A stretch of 12,460 bases of DNA from JAWXCM01 sp034408745 (GTDB lineage Bacteria; Acidobacteriota; Terriglobia; Bryobacterales; Bryobacteraceae), in NCBI GenBank assembly GCA_034408745.1, contig JAWXCM010000237.1:1-12460 (forward strand), written 5' to 3'. The position numbers and the translations under genes are program-made. Positions 1-7,550 of this stretch are shown piece after piece (the stretch's first letter is position 1; each line of letters starts with the position of its first letter). The notes beneath the pieces were generated by a model. It saw nothing but the letters and a program-made list of their open reading frames with translations, was not told the origin of the DNA and did no database searches.

Positions 1-70
1 CTATGGGCTCGACTATGCCGAGGACTACCGCAATCTGCGGGACATTTGCGTGCTGGAAGGGGTGGGTTGA
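1..70 (+). CDS. 3' end of an unidentified protein-coding gene (partial)
   Basis: From base 2 an open frame reads YGLDYAEDYRNLRDICVLEG followed by VG and a TGA stop at 68-70. Only the last 23 codons lie in the window, so the family cannot be recognised. Two things support a real gene end: the residue mix is protein-like with normal GC-rich codons, and a strong intrinsic terminator on the same strand starts about 35 bases after the stop. No function is proposed. Confidence 0.5.
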   Translation, partial: YGLDYAEDYRNLRDICVLEGVG

Positions 71-103
71 GGGCGTCAGGCGGGCAGCATCGAACACAGG
101 TTT

Positions 104-148
104 ATGAGGGCCACTTCCCGGAACAGGAAGTGGCCCTTATGGTTTTTT
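104..148 (+). terminator. Strong rho-independent terminator for the upstream + strand gene
   Basis: A perfect 12-bp inverted repeat (AGGGCCACTTCC at 107-118, GGAAGTGGCCCT at 126-137) has a 7-nt loop. It extends outward to 15 pairs with one G-U (104-106 with 138-140). Six T residues at 143-148 follow on the + strand. On the minus strand there is no U-tract after the stem, so termination of the convergent receptor gene (stop at 147-149) would be weaker, although the hairpin sits immediately downstream of it and could serve both. Confidence 0.85.
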
Positions 149-3100
149 AGAACACGAACCGGGCGCCGAGCTGGATCAGGCGGGCGTTCTGTCCGACTGA
201 TGTGTACTGGCCGAAGTCCGGAGCCGTGGTCAGGCGCGACACATCCTGGAAGGACGTGTTGTTGAACAGGTTGTAGAACTCGGCGCGGATCTGGAAGCGC
301 ATGCTTTCCTTCACTGGGAAGTTCTTGTATACGTTCCAGTCAAAGTTGCGCTCGCCATTGATGCGCACGACGTTGCGGCCGAGGTTGCCGATATTGCCCA
401 GCAGCGGCTGGGAGAGGCCGAGCGACTGCGCATAGGTCGAGATTGCCTGTGCGCCGTCGGGGTTGCTGGTGCCGAACGGGGCGCCGGCGGAACCAGCCGG
501 GCGGGGGTTGAACTCGAACGGACCGGTGACGTTGGGGCGAACGGAGCCGCCGCCACCGGCGACGGTCAGCAGAGCAAGGCCGCGGCGCGAACCCGCCTCA
601 AGCGTGATCGGGAAGCCGGAACGGAAGCTGGTGATTCCGGAGAAGCCCCAGTTGCCGACGAGTTTGCGCATCACCCAGCTGGAGGAGTCTTTGAACCACG
701 TGGGATCCCACTGGTGGGAGATGACGGCGCGGTGCCGGAGGTCGTACTGCGAAGCGGCGCGGTTGTTTGCATTGTTGAGGGGATCCTGCTGGGTGCTGGA
801 GTCATTGATGAGCACACCGAGGACGTCGGAGCCGTCGTCGATGGACTTGGCCCATGTGTAGTTGGCGTTCAGCATGAAGGTGGAGCTGAAGCGCTTGATG
901 GCTTCCACCTGCAGGCCGTGATAGTTGGAGTTCGCCGAGTTGTCGACGAGGATCACGCCGTTGTAGCGGGGGTCGACGCGGTTGCTGCGGGAGGTGAGTC
1001 CGCCGTTCTGTGCCGCGAAGGAGGCCTGGAACTGCGAGAGTCGCGCTGTTTCGTCGGCAACGCTGGTGGCCGGGGAAACGCGGTTGGCGATCAGGTTGAT
1101 GTCGCGCGACCGGAGCAGGAAGTTGCCCTTGGTGCCCACGTAGGTGGCTTTCCACACGACGCCGAACTGCTCGCGCTGCAAACCGAGGTTCCACTGATGG
1201 ACCTGCGGGTTGCGCAGTCCCATGTCGATGGCCGGAGAGACTGCGCCGAAGTTGAGCGCGGTGGTCGACAACGCGCCGGCCTGGCTGGCGGTCTGCCTCT
1301 GGATAAGGGAGTTGCCGGCCACCATGTTGGCCAGCGAGTTTTCGCCCGCGAAATTCACGGCTCCGGAGAGGACGCCGGTGACGATGAAGGGCGGGAGGAA
1401 GCGCTGGTTGGTGATCGGGTTCAGGAACACGAAATCGTATGCCATTCCGTAGCCGCCGCGTACGACCGTGCGGCCGGAGGAACCTGGGGTCCAGGCGAAT
1501 CCGAACCGGGGAGCCCAGTTTGTGTTGCTGCGGAACGACGGCTGTCCGGTGACGAGGAGCCCGAGCGGACCCGCGCCGGCGGCACCGAAGCCGGTGCGGT
1601 TGTTCAGATCGAGATTCGAGATGAGACCCTGGTTCTCGGTCGGCCCGCCTGCCCACTCCATTCGGATGCCGAGGTTGAGGGTCAGCTTCGAGCTGATTTT
1701 GAAGTCGTCCTGAGCGAACGCGAATACATTGGTGACGCGGTTCTCCCGGACGGAGCTGCCAAAGCGCTGCTGGAAGGTGTTGGGGCGGCCGGCCTGGAAG
1801 TCGGCGAAGCTGGCGAAGGTCAGGACGGGGCGCTGAAGGGCGTCGAAGAAGCTGTCGGCCACCAGGCGGTAGTACTCGCCGCCAAACTTCAGGGTGTGCC
1901 GGCCCACCGAGACGGACATGTTGTCGTTGAACTGGTAGGTTTGCTGTTTACGGCCCTGAGGGAGTCCTTCCCAGACGCCGATGTTGGTAACCGAGGCGTC
2001 GGCAAAAGTGACGCGGCTTCCGAGGGGGAACGGCGTGTCGATGGGGAAGCCGGCATCGCTCCTTCCGTACCCGAATCGGAACTCGTTGACTGCGACCGCG
2101 CCGAAGAGGTGGGTATGGGCGATGGTGGTCTGCGCTGGAGCACCCTGGCTGGTTGCGCCGAAGCCGGGGAGGTTACTGCCGACGAAGGTAAGGCTGGTGG
2201 AGGCAGTGATGTTCTCGGCCGTGCTGTAGCGGACCCACAGACTGTCACTGGGCGAGAAGTTCCAGTCGGCGCGGATGGCGTACTGCCAGAAGTCGGTCTT
2301 GTTGGGCGCCGCGGTGGTGAGCTGTCCGTTGGGCGAAGTCGGAATCTGGTACTGCTGCAGAATGCCGCGGGTGGTGGCGTCAGTAACGCCGGCTACCTGA
2401 GCGTCGGTAGGAACGCGGGCAATTCGAGTTGCGCCGGCGCCGCGCTGCTTGACCTGCTGGAAATCGGTAAACCAGAACAGTTTGTTGCGGCCGTCAAATA
2501 GCTTTGGCAGCCGGACCGGACCGCCGAGTGCATAGCCATACTCGTTGCGGCGCACAATATTCGTTTTTCCTGTGGTGTCAAAGAATGGACGGGCATTCAG
2601 TTTGTTATTTCGGAAGTATTCAAACAATTCGCCGTGCAGTTCATTGGTCCCGTTCTTGGTAATGTAGAGCACCTGCGAGGTCGAGTTTCTGCCGTATTCC
2701 GCGCTGAAGTTGTTGGTAATGATCTTCACCTCTTTAATGGAGCTGAAGTTCAGCGGATCCAGCGGGCCGCCGGTTCCGGTGACGGAGACGTCTGTGGCGG
2801 TGATGCCGTCAACCATGATGTTGTTGCCGCGTCCGCGGCCGCCGTTGGCGTTGAAGCTGCCGGAACCCAGGAAGCCGTTGTTGGCCGACACGGGGGCTAT
2901 GCCAGGTGCCATGAGTGCGAAAAGGTTGGGATTTCGGGTGACGGGCAGTTCCTGCACGGCCCGGCCTGTGATGGATGTCTGAATTTGGGCGTTGGTGGTA
3001 TCGAGGGCGACGACGGCGTCGCTCACCATGACCGTTTCGGTCACCTGACCGACTTCGAGGGTGAGGCGAACGTCTGCGGTTTCACCGGTTCTGACCTCGG

Positions 3101-3377
3101 CCCGGGCGACGGCTGCGCTGAAGCCTGAGGCCTCGGCGCGGACTTCGTATGCTCCAATGCGAATCAGCGAAAAGGTGAACTGGCCGAGTTGATTTGCATT
3201 TCCGGCGCGGGTCTGGCCAGTCTCGAGATCGCGAAGGGTGACTTTGGCCCGACTGACGGCCGCACCGGACGGATCGAGAATGACACCTCGCAGGTTACCA
3301 GTGATCTGCGCATGAAGGGTCGTGGCGCAGGCGGCAAGTGTTATAAATCTTACTAAACGAAAGATCTCCGAGTGCAT
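147..3377 (-). CDS. Oar-like TonB-dependent outer-membrane receptor with carboxypeptidase-regulatory-like N-domain
   Basis: Large outer-membrane beta-barrel protein of about 1076 aa, expected to bind and import a large substrate (glycan, peptide or chelate) with TonB energy; the substrate cannot be told. Numbering from ATG 3375-3377: signal peptide 1-23 (hydrophobic FITLAACATT, cleavage after LHA); carboxypeptidase-regulatory-like beta-sandwich about 25-115 (GVILDPSGAAVSRAKVTL, then GAYEVRAEASGF); plug about 120-240 (FNANGGRGRGNNIMVDGI, NNFSAEYGRN, TKNGTNELHG); Oar-type barrel with FRNNKLNAR, GYALGGPVRLPKLFDGRNK and FDWNVYKNFPVKE. It ends in a terminal Phe (GARFVF), as outer-membrane barrels do. 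I chose ATG 3377 rather than an in-frame TTG at 3390-3392 because GGGGAAAGGA sits just upstream as a ribosome site and the signal peptide is then compact. Co-directional with, and 189 bases downstream of, a two-component pair. Acidobacteria carry many such paralogues. Confidence 0.93.
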   Translation of the reverse strand: MHSEIFRLVRFITLAACATTLHAQITGNLRGVILDPSGAAVSRAKVTLRDLETGQTRAGNANQLGQFTFSLIRIGAYEVRAEASGFSAAVARAEVRTGETADVRLTLEVGQVTETVMVSDAVVALDTTNAQIQTSITGRAVQELPVTRNPNLFALMAPGIAPVSANNGFLGSGSFNANGGRGRGNNIMVDGITATDVSVTGTGGPLDPLNFSSIKEVKIITNNFSAEYGRNSTSQVLYITKNGTNELHGELFEYFRNNKLNARPFFDTTGKTNIVRRNEYGYALGGPVRLPKLFDGRNKLFWFTDFQQVKQRGAGATRIARVPTDAQVAGVTDATTRGILQQYQIPTSPNGQLTTAAPNKTDFWQYAIRADWNFSPSDSLWVRYSTAENITASTSLTFVGSNLPGFGATSQGAPAQTTIAHTHLFGAVAVNEFRFGYGRSDAGFPIDTPFPLGSRVTFADASVTNIGVWEGLPQGRKQQTYQFNDNMSVSVGRHTLKFGGEYYRLVADSFFDALQRPVLTFASFADFQAGRPNTFQQRFGSSVRENRVTNVFAFAQDDFKISSKLTLNLGIRMEWAGGPTENQGLISNLDLNNRTGFGAAGAGPLGLLVTGQPSFRSNTNWAPRFGFAWTPGSSGRTVVRGGYGMAYDFVFLNPITNQRFLPPFIVTGVLSGAVNFAGENSLANMVAGNSLIQRQTASQAGALSTTALNFGAVSPAIDMGLRNPQVHQWNLGLQREQFGVVWKATYVGTKGNFLLRSRDINLIANRVSPATSVADETARLSQFQASFAAQNGGLTSRSNRVDPRYNGVILVDNSANSNYHGLQVEAIKRFSSTFMLNANYTWAKSIDDGSDVLGVLINDSSTQQDPLNNANNRAASQYDLRHRAVISHQWDPTWFKDSSSWVMRKLVGNWGFSGITSFRSGFPITLEAGSRRGLALLTVAGGGGSVRPNVTGPFEFNPRPAGSAGAPFGTSNPDGAQAISTYAQSLGLSQPLLGNIGNLGRNVVRINGERNFDWNVYKNFPVKESMRFQIRAEFYNLFNNTSFQDVSRLTTAPDFGQYTSVGQNARLIQLGARFVF

Positions 3378-3524
3378 AGTTCCTTTCCCCAAACTTACTT
3401 AGTCAATTAGAAGCACGTAAAGCACGAGGCGATGGAACTTTTAATGTGAGTAATTTAAGGGGGGTGTGATCGGGAATTCCGTTCGTTGCAGGGCGAGTTA
3501 TTGAATCTTAGAGTGCGGGCAGGA

Positions 3525-3555
3525 GCAGGCTCTGGCTGTGGACATCAGAGCCTGC
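3525..3555 (-). terminator. Stem-loop between response regulator and receptor gene
   Basis: A perfect 10-bp inverted repeat (GCAGGCTCTG at 3525-3534, CAGAGCCTGC at 3546-3555) with an 11-nt loop begins about 11 bases after the response-regulator stop codon. On the minus strand no T-tract follows, so it is at best a weak intrinsic terminator, an attenuator, or an mRNA 3'-end stabiliser that separates expression of the sensor pair from the receptor. The remaining bases up to the receptor start (about 3378-3524) show no promoter I would defend. Confidence 0.45.
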
Positions 3556-3566
3556 AAGTGTTTGCA

Positions 3567-4214
3567 TTACACGACAATTCCGCGCCGGACGGCGCTCAGC
3601 ACCAGTTCAGCTATGGAGTGCACGCCGAGCTTTTCCATGATGCGGGTGCGGTGCGTTTCCACGGTATGCAGGCTGAGCGCGAGTCGGTTGGCAATGTCCT
3701 TATTGTTCTGGCCTTCGGCGAGCATGTGGTAGAGCTGCCGTTCCCGCTCCGTGAGCGTTTCATAGCGGTCGTCGACGCGCTGCCCGTTGAACTCACGTGC
3801 GTGAGCTTCCTGGAGGATTCGGGCGACGACGGGGCTGAAGAAAGCCTGACCCTGCGCCACCTGCTGAATCGCCTCGATGAGACCCTCTTCGACGGTATCC
3901 TTGAGGACGTAGCCGCGAGCTCCAAAACGAACGGCACGCACCACATAGCGCTCATCGCTGTACATGCTGAGGATGAGGACGGCGGTCTCGGGGCAGTGTC
4001 GCAGCAACTGGGCTGTGGCCTCGATTCCGTTGAGATCTTTCATGGCGATGTCCATGACAGCGACATCCGGCTTATGCAGTTTCGCCAGTTCTACGGCTTC
4101 GAGCCCGGAAGACGCTTCGGCGATGACTTCCAGCCCAGGCTGTGCCTCAATGATTCGGCGCAGGCCCTGCCTGAACAGGTTATGGTCATCCGCCAGAAGG
4201 ATTCTAATACTCAT
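3567..4214 (-). CDS. NarL/FixJ-family response regulator (REC + LuxR-type HTH)
   Basis: DNA-binding response regulator of 215 aa, the usual length of the family. The receiver domain spans about 2-118, with acidic pocket D9/D10, phosphoacceptor D55 (in VAVMDIAMKD), switch Ser83 and Lys105 (GYVLKD). A LuxR-type helix-turn-helix covers about 152-205 (LTERERQLYHMLAEGQNNKD, then IANRLALSLHTVETHRTRIM). The partner kinase lies immediately upstream: its TGA overlaps this ATG as ATGA (4211-4214), implying translational coupling and stoichiometric production. Phosphorylation by that kinase is expected to drive dimerisation and promoter binding. The downstream Oar-like receptor gene is a reasonable but unproven target. 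Confidence 0.95.
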   Translation of the reverse strand: MSIRILLADDHNLFRQGLRRIIEAQPGLEVIAEASSGLEAVELAKLHKPDVAVMDIAMKDLNGIEATAQLLRHCPETAVLILSMYSDERYVVRAVRFGARGYVLKDTVEEGLIEAIQQVAQGQAFFSPVVARILQEAHAREFNGQRVDDRYETLTERERQLYHMLAEGQNNKDIANRLALSLHTVETHRTRIMEKLGVHSIAELVLSAVRRGIVV

Positions 4215-5608
4215 ATTGAAACTCCGACGCCCGATGGCTGTGGGGATATTGGGACAAGGGGCAGGGTCAGCCTGACATAGGCTCCGCCCCGGGGCAAATT
4301 GCCCGATTCGACGGCTCCGCTGAGGGTATAGGCACGTTCGCGCATGCCGAGGAGCCCGAGGTTACTGGGTTTTCGGGACAGGTCCGTGAAGCCACGGCCG
4401 TTGTCCTCAATCACTACTTCCAGATCTGTTGGAGACTGCCTGACTACGACACGGACGTCAGTGGCGGTGGAGTGTTTTTCGCAGTTGCGAAGAGCCTCCT
4501 GGGTAACGCGGTAAACGCAGGTTTTCACGGCTTCCGGCAGGTCTTCCGACAGATCGCCCTCGTCGATGTGGCAGGGCACGCCGGTGCGGCGGGTGAATTC
4601 CTCCGCCTGCCACTGGAGGGCGGGTCCGAGGCCGAGGTCGTCGAGCAGGGAGGGCCGGAGTAGCAGAGAGATGTCGCGCACGCTGCGCACTGTCTCGTCC
4701 GCTATGCGGCGGGCGCGGGCGAGGTTGTCGCGCGCTTCCGGAATGCGCGTGCCGACGATGGCCTGGGCCTGCACGATTTCCATTTTCATGACGGCGAGAT
4801 TTTGTACGATTTCGTCGTGCAACTCGCGGGAAAGGCGGGTTCTCTCCTCTTCCTGTACCTCCATCAGGCGTGCGGAAAGGTCTTCCAGCTGCTGTTTGCC
4901 GTTGAGGATTTCCTGGTAGCGGTGGGCGGCTTCGGCCTCCAGTTCGTGGGCATGGCGGATGCTCACCCAGGCGATGACGAGGCCGCACAAGATGCAGGCA
5001 CCCAGCATTACCAGGAGCCGGCTGGTGGCTCCAGTCCGGGTGTCGCGGAGTTCGGTTTCGCTGTCGGTAAGGGTGCTGTGAGTGGCCTGTTCGATGTCGC
5101 GAAGGAGGAGGCCAGCCTCGTCCCTCCGGGGAACTATTTTCTCCTGCAGGAGCTGGAAGCGGCGATCCGCATTCGGCTTTTCCACGGCTCCGAGTCGTGC
5201 CTGGAGAATGAGATCCTCGAGACGTTCGGTGAGTTCGGCGGCGTTTTCCTGGTGTCGGGACGCCTTTTTCAGCTCGTCGAGGAAACGGTGACCGTCGTCG
5301 GAAAGGGTATCGAGGCGGGCGTTGAAACCAGCGACGTTCCCCTCCGGGTTGAGGTAATAGTCGCGAAGGGCGATCCCGACGCCCCAGAGGGTTCGGCGAA
5401 GGCTGGTGAGGAGATTCTGCTCGACCACGAACTGGCGATGAATCTGGACGCTTTGCTCGGAAAATGTCTCCTGAACGCCCCATGCCATGAGGGTGGATAT
5501 CACGAGCAGTCCTATGATGATGCCAAAGCCCGTACGCTGGGCAAGCCTGTTCGTAAACCCGATTCTGATTTGCTCAGACATACCCTGGAAGGAAACGGAT
5601 GTCTTCAT
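4211..5608 (-). CDS. NarX/DegS-type (HisKA_3) membrane sensor histidine kinase
   Basis: Membrane histidine kinase of 465 aa from ATG 5606-5608. Layout: short cytoplasmic N-terminus; TM1 about 27-45 (GIIIGLLVISTLMAWGV); an extracytoplasmic, largely helical sensor region about 46-195 with no recognised ligand motif, resembling four-helix-bundle or CHASE3-like sensors; TM2 about 197-217 (LLVMLGACILCGLVIAW); a coiled linker about 220-250; HisKA_3 dimerisation domain with phosphoacceptor H264 in EEERTRLSRELHDEIVQNL; HATPase_c with N-box N375 (EALRNCEKHS), G1 DNGRGF 402-407 and G2 GLLGMRER. The frame stays open upstream to 5785, but that would overlap the divergent gene starting at 5687 and adds hydrophilic, non-family sequence, so the start just before KTSVSFQG is preferred; the Met at 5579-5581 is another option. 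Forms an operon with the response regulator. Confidence 0.93.
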   Translation of the reverse strand: MKTSVSFQGMSEQIRIGFTNRLAQRTGFGIIIGLLVISTLMAWGVQETFSEQSVQIHRQFVVEQNLLTSLRRTLWGVGIALRDYYLNPEGNVAGFNARLDTLSDDGHRFLDELKKASRHQENAAELTERLEDLILQARLGAVEKPNADRRFQLLQEKIVPRRDEAGLLLRDIEQATHSTLTDSETELRDTRTGATSRLLVMLGACILCGLVIAWVSIRHAHELEAEAAHRYQEILNGKQQLEDLSARLMEVQEEERTRLSRELHDEIVQNLAVMKMEIVQAQAIVGTRIPEARDNLARARRIADETVRSVRDISLLLRPSLLDDLGLGPALQWQAEEFTRRTGVPCHIDEGDLSEDLPEAVKTCVYRVTQEALRNCEKHSTATDVRVVVRQSPTDLEVVIEDNGRGFTDLSRKPSNLGLLGMRERAYTLSGAVESGNLPRGGAYVRLTLPLVPISPQPSGVGVSI

Positions 5609-5686
5609 TGGATCACGTTTCCAGCCTACCCGCGATACGGCAAGAACACCAGTAATAACATGGCGTGATACGCTCCTGTAAGACAC
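5609..5686. promoter_or_regulatory. Divergent intergenic region between kinase and Gfo/Idh genes
   Basis: These 78 bases separate two divergently transcribed genes and must hold or abut promoters for both. AT-richer stretches (AGTAATAACAT near 5651, GTGATACGC near 5665) could be -10-like elements, but no convincing -35/-10 pair with correct spacing is visible in either direction, and the ribosome-binding sites are weak (GTAAGA before the + gene). No operator palindrome is seen. Confidence 0.3.
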
Positions 5687-6757
5687 ATGAAACGACTTAT
5701 GTGGAGCATTCTGATAGCTTTGCCGCTGGTGGGACAGGAGAAGATCGCCGTCATCGGTCTGGAGCATTCGCACGTCTGGGGTCATCTGGAGCGGATGATT
5801 CGCGGGGAGCCGGCGAAGCTGGTGGGCATCGCCGAGACCGACTCCGAGCTGGTGGCGGAGGCAAAGAAAGCCGGGGCGCCGGACAGCCTGATCTTCTCTG
5901 ATTTCAAGAAGATGCTGGACCAGACGAAGCCGGACATTGTGTGGTCATTTGTGCCGAACAACCGGCACCTGGAGATTGTCCAGGCATGCGCCGCGCGGAA
6001 AATTCACGTGATTTTCGAGAAGCCTTTGGCATCGACCTATAAGGACGCGCTGGCGGTTCGGGATATCGCACGGAAGCACGGCATCTACGTCATGACGAAT
6101 TACCAGATGGCGTGGTGGCCCTCGAATTACACGGCCAAAGCCCAGGTGGAAGCCGGTGCGATCGGCAAGACCTGGCGGTTGCGAGGTGTGGTGGGCCATG
6201 GTGGGCCGGGGTCGCAGGGCACGCGTGCGGCGCACTTCTTTAAGTGGCTGACGGATCCGGTGCAGAATGGCGCGGGCGCGCTGATGGATTTCGGCTGCTA
6301 TAACGCGCTCTGGAGCCTTTGGTATATGGGCAGGCCGGAATCGGTGTACGCGACTGTGAACCATCTCCGGCCAGAGGTTTTCCCGAAAGTCGAGGACAAT
6401 TCGACTATGATTTTGCACTACAGGAACGGGGTCGGGTTATTTGAAGGAAGCTGGGATTTGCCCCGCAGTTTTCAGGATCTGGAAGTGTTCGGCAACACGG
6501 GCAGTGTGAATGTGCGGAATGGTCTGGTCGAGTTGCGCAAGGGAAATCGCCGCGACGCTCCGGGTGTTCCGGTAACGATCGCGCCGCTGCCACCGGAGAG
6601 GTCCGAGCCGATCGCCTACATGGTCTACTGCATTCGGAATAAGAAAGAGCCCGAAGGACTGGTGGCGCTCGATATCAATGTTGGGGTGAATGAGATTATC
6701 GAGGCGGCGAAGATGTCTGTCAAATCCGGGAAGGCTGTGGCGCTGCCGCTGAAGTAA
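5687..6757 (+). CDS. Secreted Gfo/Idh/MocA-family NAD(P)-dependent oxidoreductase-like protein
   Basis: 356 aa, typical family length. Residues 1-17 (MKRLMWSILIALPLVGQ) look like a Sec signal peptide or anchor without a twin-arginine motif. A Rossmann domain starts directly after it (EKIAVIGLEHSHVWGHL, with GLEHSH in place of the common GxGxxG), followed by the family EKP motif (E111-K112-P113 in VIFEKPLAS) and the C-terminal alpha/beta domain (DFGCYNALWSLWYMGRPES, EVFGNTGSVNVRNG). The usual catalytic-region His after D201 is replaced by Tyr (DFGCYNAL), so the activity may differ from sugar dehydrogenases or be lost. The substrate is not inferable; relatives act on sugars, inositols and similar polyols. 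Stands alone on +, with its 3' end overlapping the convergent Cas6-like gene by 38 bases. Confidence 0.88.
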   Translation: MKRLMWSILIALPLVGQEKIAVIGLEHSHVWGHLERMIRGEPAKLVGIAETDSELVAEAKKAGAPDSLIFSDFKKMLDQTKPDIVWSFVPNNRHLEIVQACAARKIHVIFEKPLASTYKDALAVRDIARKHGIYVMTNYQMAWWPSNYTAKAQVEAGAIGKTWRLRGVVGHGGPGSQGTRAAHFFKWLTDPVQNGAGALMDFGCYNALWSLWYMGRPESVYATVNHLRPEVFPKVEDNSTMILHYRNGVGLFEGSWDLPRSFQDLEVFGNTGSVNVRNGLVELRKGNRRDAPGVPVTIAPLPPERSEPIAYMVYCIRNKKEPEGLVALDINVGVNEIIEAAKMSVKSGKAVALPLK

Positions 6758-7550
6758 CCACGCGGATCGCGCCTTTCCCCCATACGGTTTGGCGGCCGAC
6801 TCCGGTCCACTGCGCGGCTTCGAGCCACGGGACGAACTCGGCCAGTTCTCCCTGAAATTCGACGATTCCGGTGACACCTCCGAGGGGGTGCGTCTGGCCG
6901 GTTCTGGTGCTTCGACGCTTCACCGCGACGGGGGCGGAGAGGTCTGCGCGGATGGTCCGGACTGTGGAGGCGCGGTCTGTGATGCGGCGGAAGTCGATGT
7001 CAAATGGCTTCGTTCCGTAGAGATTGGTGAGAGTGGCGACACGGTCGCGAGCCCGGCCGATGAGTGTGGCGAAGTTGGTGACGGGTCCGCCTTTGAGTTC
7101 GGTGGGTGTGAGGTAGTGGACCTGGAGCCACCCGGCTGGCGCTGTTGTCAGCAATGGGATGCGGATGGTGTGACTGCCAGTGCTGAGCAACTCGGCGCGG
7201 CCGCGTCCGAGTCCGAGGCCGGAAGCCGCGGCAGAGGCGAGAGCTTCGCGGATCAGCGCAAAACGGTCGATACGGGTTTCGAAGCTGTGGATGTCGAACT
7301 CGAATGTCTGGCCGGGTTGCATGTCCAGGTTGTCGAGGTGCATGGCCCGGAGGACGAACGGCCGGGGCGGGTCGGCGAGACCGCTGGGGCCGGTGCCGGG
7401 AACTGCTTCGGGGCGGAAGAAGCGGGCGTACTCTGGCATGTGAGCGAGAGCGTAGCCGAGTGCTCCGCGCAGGGTGTTGCCGGCGTGGCCGAGGCGTACG
7501 GTGTCGACGGCCCTCAGCTTCCAGCGCCAGGCGTGGGCCTCAAAGATCAC
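6720..7550 (-). CDS. cas6: Cas6-like RAMP endoribonuclease (orphan, no CRISPR array seen)
   Basis: 276 aa from a GTG start (7548-7550). It resembles the 'CRISPR precrRNA-processing endoribonuclease RAMP protein Cas6' family, whose C-terminal domain is DUF2276: N-terminal NTLRGALGYALAH (26-38), a PPRPFVLRAM segment (61-70), a Gly-rich stretch GLGLGRGR (111-118), the family-like LTPTELKGG (147-155), HPLGGVTGIVEFQGELAEF (221-239), and the C-terminal RAMP Gly-rich loop GVGRQTVWGKGAI (250-262). Cas6 cleaves CRISPR repeat RNA; catalytic residues vary, and H22, H33-37 region and Tyr residues here are only candidates. The GTG overlaps the stop of the upstream acetyltransferase gene (GTGA), so the two are translationally coupled. 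No repeats, spacers or other cas genes lie in the window. Alternatives: a Cas6 acting in trans on a distant array, or a repurposed RAMP RNA-binding protein. Fold assignment is by eye. Confidence 0.72.
   Translation of the reverse strand: MIFEAHAWRWKLRAVDTVRLGHAGNTLRGALGYALAHMPEYARFFRPEAVPGTGPSGLADPPRPFVLRAMHLDNLDMQPGQTFEFDIHSFETRIDRFALIREALASAAASGLGLGRGRAELLSTGSHTIRIPLLTTAPAGWLQVHYLTPTELKGGPVTNFATLIGRARDRVATLTNLYGTKPFDIDFRRITDRASTVRTIRADLSAPVAVKRRSTRTGQTHPLGGVTGIVEFQGELAEFVPWLEAAQWTGVGRQTVWGKGAIRVVTSAAAPQPSRI

Noticed and set aside
714..2501. A 595-codon open frame on the + strand antisense to the receptor gene
   Set aside because: It mirrors the GC-rich codon structure of the opposite-strand receptor, has a Gly/Val/Glu/Ala-biased composition with no recognisable motif, and lies wholly inside a well-supported gene.
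3390..3406. TTGACT (minus strand) as a -35 box of the receptor gene
   Set aside because: A -10 box at normal spacing would fall on the ribosome-binding site and start codon, so it cannot be the promoter for this gene's leadered mRNA.
5609..5785. N-terminal extension of the histidine kinase up to 5785
   Set aside because: It would overlap the divergent oxidoreductase gene by about 100 bases and adds hydrophilic sequence that is unlike the family before TM1.
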